A program made the translations under genes and the position numbers. Of a stretch of DNA of 64,000 nt, positions 59,197 to 64,000 are shown in pieces (position 1 is the first letter of the stretch; each line of letters begins with the position of its first letter). Where the stretch lies: contig NC_084793.1 in the NCBI RefSeq assembly GCF_963169125.1, positions 42,775,578-42,839,577 of the forward strand. Reading direction: 5' to 3'. The DNA comes from Humulus lupulus (lineage: Eukaryota > Streptophyta > Magnoliopsida > Rosales > Cannabaceae). The notes below the pieces were generated by a model. It did no database searches. It was not told the origin of the DNA and saw only the letters and a list, made by a program, of their open reading frames with translations.

Positions 59197-60245
59197 TGTT
59201 GACTGGGTTTTTGGCCAACGACGTGAGAACGTCAAAAATGATAAAACCTTCAAGAGAAAATAAACGACACAGACGATATTGAAAAGAAAGTAAATAACAC
59301 ACGCAATTTTTATAGTGGTTCAGCCCCAATATGTTGGTAATAGCCTAATCCACTTAGAGTTGTGATTATATATCTGTACTCAAGATCAGATGAACTGAGC
59401 CAACTGAGTTTCTTCAGTACAGATTACAAGAATACAAGAATTCTTTCAATTACAAGCACTTTCTCTCTCTAGAAAACTCAGACCCAAAATTTCCCCAAAA
59501 AAAAGTCCCCTTTTTGATCCCATCAGCCATATATTTATAGGCTTAGGATCATACATCTGATCTCCCCTAGAATCAGGATATTCCATTATATTTATTATAT
59601 TTAAATTACAAAAATATTCAAAATGTAACAGAACACCAAATTTGTGGGAAGAATGAGAGATTCCCGCGTATGCCAAGACCGGTTCTTGTTGAAGCCGTTT
59701 CTGGGAATCTTGACGTAGTCATGCTCTATCTAGTTGATCCATATCACCTTCAATCTGGTCGAACACTCCTCTACTGGACAGTCACGCACTTGGCTGGTAG
59801 GACACTCACTCCTCTGGTCTAACATGGCACTCTGGTCTAGCATGCCATGTCTCTGGTCTAACATGGCACTCTGGTCTAGCATGCCATATCTCTGGTCTAA
59901 CATGGCACTCTGGTCTAGCATGCCATATCTCTGGCCTAACATGGCACTCTGGCCTAGCATGACATTTCTGGGCAGCAAAGTCATTACTGGGTAGCAATGT
60001 CATTCCTGGGCATCAATGTCATTCCTGGGCAGCAATGTCATTCCTGGTCGGATGCAACAACTTGACTGGTCGGTCATGACACCTCTCAAGCAGTCAAAAC
60101 TCTTCATCAGTCTACCGGGTCACTTTATCACAACCCTGAGGAGTCAATGTATTTATTGACTATTTAATGTGTCTTTTACGGACCATGTACTGCCACTTGT
60201 CATCTCTATTGCCACGTCATCGATCTCCAATTTTTGGGGATAACA
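59197..60245 (-). mobile_element. V: solo LTR (1049 bp) in Copia-1 5' LTR
   Basis: On the plus strand it starts TGTTGACTGGG and ends GGGGATAACA, flanked by ATGTT at 59192-59196 and 60246-60250. The Copia-1 3' LTR lacks it at the matching place (near 12055). A minus-strand TATA (TATAAATA, 59539-59532) shows that its sense strand is minus. It contains two tandem arrays (59826-60047). Noncoding. Confidence 0.9.
59826..60047. repeat. Two tandem arrays in LTR V: 39-bp and 19-bp units
   Basis: A 39-bp unit starting GGCACTCTGGTCTAGCATG repeats from 59826, 59865, 59904 and 59943 (3.7 copies). It is followed by four copies of a 19-bp unit, GGCAGCAATGTCATTCCTG, to about 60047. Open frames through these arrays on both strands are repeat artefacts. 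Confidence 0.88.
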
Positions 60246-62021
60246 ATGTTGATTTATTTGACTGCCTAGATGTACTCAACACATGAGATCTAGAGAGTTT
60301 TGACAGAAAGAAGATTTAGAATGGTTTTCAGGTTTAGAGAAAACCATCGCTTTAGAGAGAGTCTATCTTTTTTATTTTTCAAAAATTATAATCAAGCCTT
60401 ATTCTGAAAGTCACTTACTATCAGACTTATAAGGATATTTAATCTAATTAAATAATCTTTATTTAATTAAAATATAATTTAAATTAAAACTGATTAGATA
60501 TTTTTCATTTAATTATTTATTTAAATCATATTTAAAAAGAATAGTTGAATAACTGATTAAACAAACTTATTTGAAATTTAAAATTCAAATCCTAGGGACT
60601 CAAATCCTTGAGATAGGCGCCACACATTGTACTGTACAGTGTGTGTCACCAATCCTATTAGGGTTTCCCTAATTTTCTCATTTGTTTATTTAATCAATTT
60701 TAAGGCAATATATTTATCCAACATAAATATTAGTTAATTCAAAATTAACTTTATCTTAAAATATCAGTTTAAAATTAAATAAATAAATATCATATTATAA
60801 ATAAGATATTTATTATTCTTTCTCTTTATATTAATCAAAACAAGATTAATATTAATTTTAATCTATAATTTTCAAAATAAAAACTATATAGTTAAATAAT
60901 TAATTAATTCACAACTAATCAATTGCCTATAATTATCACATAATTATTTCCTTGCCCTAAAAAATTAATTCATTTGCAATTTGGTCCTTTCTCTTTACAA
61001 ATCTTTCTTTTGACATCCTTACCCATGACAGTGTAGGACAGAGGTGATCTGGGGACCATAAACCTATAATACGATGCTCCAATAAACCAGGTTATTAATT
61101 AAACTCTTTAATCTAATAATCTTATTTGTTAATTCCATGATTACTCCACTATAAATATGGAATTGCACTCTAAGTATTTATAGAATTATATGTACAGAGT
61201 TTTCTCTAGTAGTCCATTTATATAATCAATATATGTAGTTCTGTCCTCCATTATTGGTTCATTAATTAGAGTTGGTCAAAATTACTGTTTTACCCTTCTA
61301 GTTACCTCTTGATCCTTAAGTACCATTAATTCACTAGCGAATAGTTATTCTATAATCTAATTATAGATTTGAGCTCAATAACTATTAAGTTCTAGAATCA
61401 ACCCTTAAGGGAACCAATATTCGATCTGTTAGGAAAGCATGAATTCTGTTATTGTAATTCATGTTCCCAACCATCCATGATATTGAATCTCCAAAACAAA
61501 ACTCATTAGTCTCATTATTCTAAGAGACCTTAACGAGTGAATCAAAATATCCAATAAACATAAATAGGAGTTCATGAATACTCAGGATTTAGACTGATCT
61601 ACAAATGATCATCTATTATGATAAGAATTAAATCTTTACATGAAACGACAATTTATAAAGATAATTAATTCTCATCAGTCCTTTCATATATACTCTCTAA
61701 TATATAAAACACATTTACTAAGATATCTATCCACATCAGTAATCCGAATCTAGATTACTTGCTTCTCGTATGCTTAGCAAACCGTACTAGTAACCATTGA
61801 TTACAGATTCCATACTTTAATATGTTACTGACTATTTTATTCATTTTATATGGTACTAATACAAGATCATATTGTCATGAATGAATATGAACATTTCTTG
61901 ATATTAATATATAATAAATTCAAACAATAAGTATAACATTCAAATATAATAAAATTTTACTTTTATTTAAAACCGATAGAATGTCTTTACATGCTTTTAG
62001 GGCATTATTCCTAACATTCTT

Positions 62022-62898
62022 CAACCTCAAGGTTGAGGTGTTTTTAAGTTTTGATTATGTTGTGATATTTAGATTTGTTAGTTTATATTTTAATGATGGT
62101 ATTATGTTTATGAAATAGGGTTCTAAGCAGGATTAGCATATAAAAGACTCAAGTATAGATTCTGTACACCACACTCAAGGTAAGGAAAATTAGGTAGTGT
62201 AGATGTTAGATCTACTATTTTATATGGCTAACATTTTAGGTACATGGAAACGGTAAGGGTTGAGCACTAGCACTCAGTTTTAGGCCATGGAGACACTACG
62301 GTACAGTGGACTGTGGAGATGTCCAACCATTATAGCTCTTATTTGTTTCTTTGGATGTCCTGATTTGTTATTTATGTGTTTATGACTAATGTTATGATTG
62401 CAAGATATAATTTATGATCTAGATTTGTGTGTGATTTTTGGTATGACTGTGATATAAAATGGATTATGACTTTGGATTCTATTTGATTCTGGTATTGCTT
62501 GTGAAATTGTTTGTTATGAGTTTATAGTTGATTTCTATATGATTTGTTGTGTATTATCCTTACTAGGCTTAGAAGCTCATTTCTTTCTTTTATTTTTGCA
62601 GATTAAGGTAACCCTAGATGATTGGTGGCGAGCGGATTCTCAATAGAAAGACTGGTGTGAATATGTGGGGGTCGTATTGCCGCGTGTTATTTTTCTTGGG
62701 AAAAACTTTGAACTTTATGATTAAATGTTACCTAGTTTTATTTTTATTCTATTGTAAATACTATTGTTTATTTTTCTTAAACCCGGGTTATGTTTATTTT
62801 AAATTATCAATTAAGAAGGCGACACTTTTTCGATTTATTAAGTTTATTTGTCAACATCTTTATTTTCTAAAATCATAGTTAGAATTTAAGGTGTTACA
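62022..62898 (+). mobile_element. LTR Y1, right part
   Basis: Continues the LTR interrupted at 11784 and aligns with Y2 from about 21595 to its end, including GGTTCTAAGCAGGATTAGCA, TGTGAATATGTGGGGGTC and the final AAGGTGTTACA. The conserved block before the end is at 62553-62601. It ends at 62898. The open stretch 62618-62878 is not conserved as a protein in Y2. Confidence 0.85.
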
Positions 62899-63852
62899 TA
62901 ACTAAAGAATAAATATCATTTCAAATTCAAATCCAATTTGAATTATCGGAAATATCTTTTCACACTATTTAAATAAATAAAACTAATTAATTATCTTAAT
63001 TATTTAAATGACATTTTTCGAAAATACCCATATTAATAATTTTTTTAAAAAAAATTGCATTAATTAAATTATTAATTTTAGAAAACTAATATGCTAATTA
63101 ATTAATTTTATTAATTACATATTTGACCTTAAAGAACAAATTTCTTCCAAATATGTCAGTTCCCTGATTTTTCCCATTTTCAACTCTTATCTTGAATAGT
63201 GTTCATGGAGCCATCTCAGGGACCTATGGACCTATAATAACCTTAATTTATCAATCTCAATATTATTCCACTAAAAATATGAGACTGTATTATTGTAATT
63301 ATAAACATTTATTTATTGAGTACTTTTGAAATATAAAAAGCGTCCATCGATTTAATCATTACATACAATTCAATTCTATATTAATGGTTCATAATTGAAG
63401 TAGAAATTAATTATTGTTTAACCTTTTTAATTATATCTTGTTTCCTTAAGTACCATTAAATTTACTAGTGAAGGTTAATTCATAAACTGATTTATGAATT
63501 TAAGCTTAATAACCTTTCAGTTCCAAAAGCTAACCCTTAAGAGAACCATTATTCAATTCCTCTCGGAAAGGTATAGATTCCATATCTGTATATTCTGTCC
63601 CCAACCATTTACATCAATAGGTTCCCAAAATAAAAGTTTTCAACCTGATCATTTTGACAAAAAATAACGAGTAAATCAAAGAACCCATATGACATAAACA
63701 AGATTTCATAATAAATTCAGGATTAAGATCAATTTTTATATGATCATCTTATTGATATGTTTAATTAATACTTATAAATCAAACAATATTAGTAAAGTAT
63801 TAATAACATATCAGGTCTATAACCACTTTATACAAAATACCTTCACTAAGAG
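62899..63852 (-). mobile_element. Copia LTR fragment related to Copia-1 LTR
   Basis: Diverged relative of the Copia-1 LTR in the same orientation: GGACCTATGGACCTATAATA corresponds to the GGGACCATGGACCTATAATAC region near 12860, and ACCTTCACTAAGA near 63840 to ACCTTTACTAAGATG near 13522. Its left part is missing because Y1 ends there, and its right part stops abruptly near 63852. Noncoding, AT-rich. Confidence 0.65.
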
Positions 63853-63855
63853 AGA

Positions 63856-63969
63856 AAGCATATGGAGAGAAAGTACCACATTATCGGAGATGTGTGGCAA
63901 AGGCATGATGTGAAGGTGATGAAGATAGCATTGGAAGACAATCTTTCATATCCCTGTACAAAGATATAA
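63856..63969 (+). pseudogene. pol: Copia RNase H C-terminal fragment
   Basis: The plus frame reads KHMERKYHIIGDVWQRHDVK and then VMKIALEDNLSYPCTKI-stop, clearly related to the last part of Copia-2 pol (HIERKYHIIREYVARGDVK). About 37 codons, ending in a premature TAA. It abuts an LTR of opposite orientation, so it belongs to a different or rearranged element. Confidence 0.75.
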
Positions 63970-64000
63970 GCAAAGATCATAATTGTGAAGTATGTAGAAT

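Larger units (their letters stand above)
11785..62016 (-). mobile_element. Copia-1: LTR retrotransposon split by many insertions
   Basis: The outer ends are TGTTGGTATT and CCTAACA, flanked by TTCTT on both sides (11780-11784, 62017-62021). The 3' LTR is 11785-13837 and the 5' LTR 58921-62016, in minus orientation. Between them, read on the minus strand, are a PBS, a leader, gag, protease, integrase, RT and RNase H in Copia order. Insertions inside are T-D, Copia-2 (with Y2), Z (with T, T-B, CACTA and S), a MITE and V. Without these it would be about 10-11 kb. The first 275 bp or so of the two LTRs differ at roughly 14 positions by eye, which suggests a fairly old insertion. All coding parts carry stops and frameshifts. 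Confidence 0.9.
58921..62016 (-). repeat. 5' LTR of Copia-1 (about 2.04 kb plus V)
   Basis: Matches 11785-13837 on both sides of V. It starts TGTTGGTATT and ends CCTAACA on the plus strand. The TTCTT duplication follows at 62017-62021. Confidence 0.9.

Noticed and set aside
59730..60003. Repetitive proteins on both strands (MLDQSAMLDQRYGM and WSSMPYLWSNMAL types)
   Set aside because: Produced by a 39-bp tandem repeat (a multiple of three) read in several frames inside a solo LTR.
62618..62878. Plus-strand frame MIGGERILNRKTGVN... at the end of Y1
   Set aside because: The matching part of Y2 does not keep the frame, so it is LTR sequence without coding signal.
1..64000. CRISPR arrays, operons or ribosome binding sites
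   Set aside because: All repeats seen are LTRs, minisatellites or transposon subterminal repeats. Introns and plant element families show the DNA is eukaryotic.
1..64000. Host plant genes, tRNA or rRNA
   Set aside because: Every recognisable coding stretch belongs to a transposable element, and I saw no tRNA-like cloverleaf or rRNA sequence. Fully degenerate host fragments cannot be excluded.

Overview
This window is plant nuclear DNA made almost entirely of transposable elements. I found no host protein gene, rRNA or tRNA. The lineages present (Ty3/Gypsy Tat and Tekay-like elements, Ty1/Copia elements with tRNA-iMet-like primer sites, an En/Spm CACTA transposon) and the LTR sizes (1.0-2.7 kb) point to a seed plant, most likely a eudicot with a repeat-rich genome. 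The species cannot be fixed from this sequence. A heterochromatic, gene-poor setting is an inference.

Layout. (1) 1-9763: 3' part of a Tat-lineage Ty3/Gypsy element: gag-protease, an open RT/RNase H/archaeal-type RNase H/integrase frame, tandem repeats, then a long gene on the opposite strand with three introns, then the 3' LTR. It sits in an LTR fragment called W (9764-11124). (2) 11125-62898: one LTR, called Y1, split in two by about 50 kb of nested insertions. Directly inside it is Copia-1 (11785-62016, minus strand), with both LTRs, PBS and a broken gag-pol. Copia-1 was hit by a solo Tekay-type LTR (T-D, 15219-17836), a complete plus-strand Copia-2 (20225-32028, its 5' LTR split by solo LTR Y2), a solo LTR Z (33624-57909), a MITE (58483-58885) and a solo LTR V (59197-60245). 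Z contains a complete minus-strand Tekay-like element T (35410-57443). T contains a solo LTR (T-B, 38997-41681) and a 10.2-kb CACTA transposon (43812-53995) inserted in its gag. The CACTA tnp2 gene is split by a solo LTR S (48143-50022). (3) 62899-64000: remains of another Copia LTR and a Copia RNase H tail.

Ten insertions are bounded at both ends by matching target-site duplications read directly from the sequence: TTCTT (Copia-1), GTAAC (T-D), ATCCA (Copia-2), GATAA (Y2), TAAGA (Z), TTATG (T), AAAAT (T-B), ACC (CACTA), TCGCT (S) and ATGTT (V). They give a relative order of events and a nest of seven elements: Copia LTR fragment > Y1 > Copia-1 > Z > T > CACTA > S.

Most coding regions are pseudogenes. 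The best preserved are the Tat pol frame (1040 codons, catalytic residues in place), the Tekay gag (open across the CACTA insertion although the pol around it is ruined), the RT of Copia-2, and a Tat antisense gene whose four exons join in frame. The features that most deserve follow-up are that antisense gene, the CACTA accessory gene that ends in a Ulp1-like cysteine protease domain, and the T element with similar LTRs and a decayed pol but an open gag.
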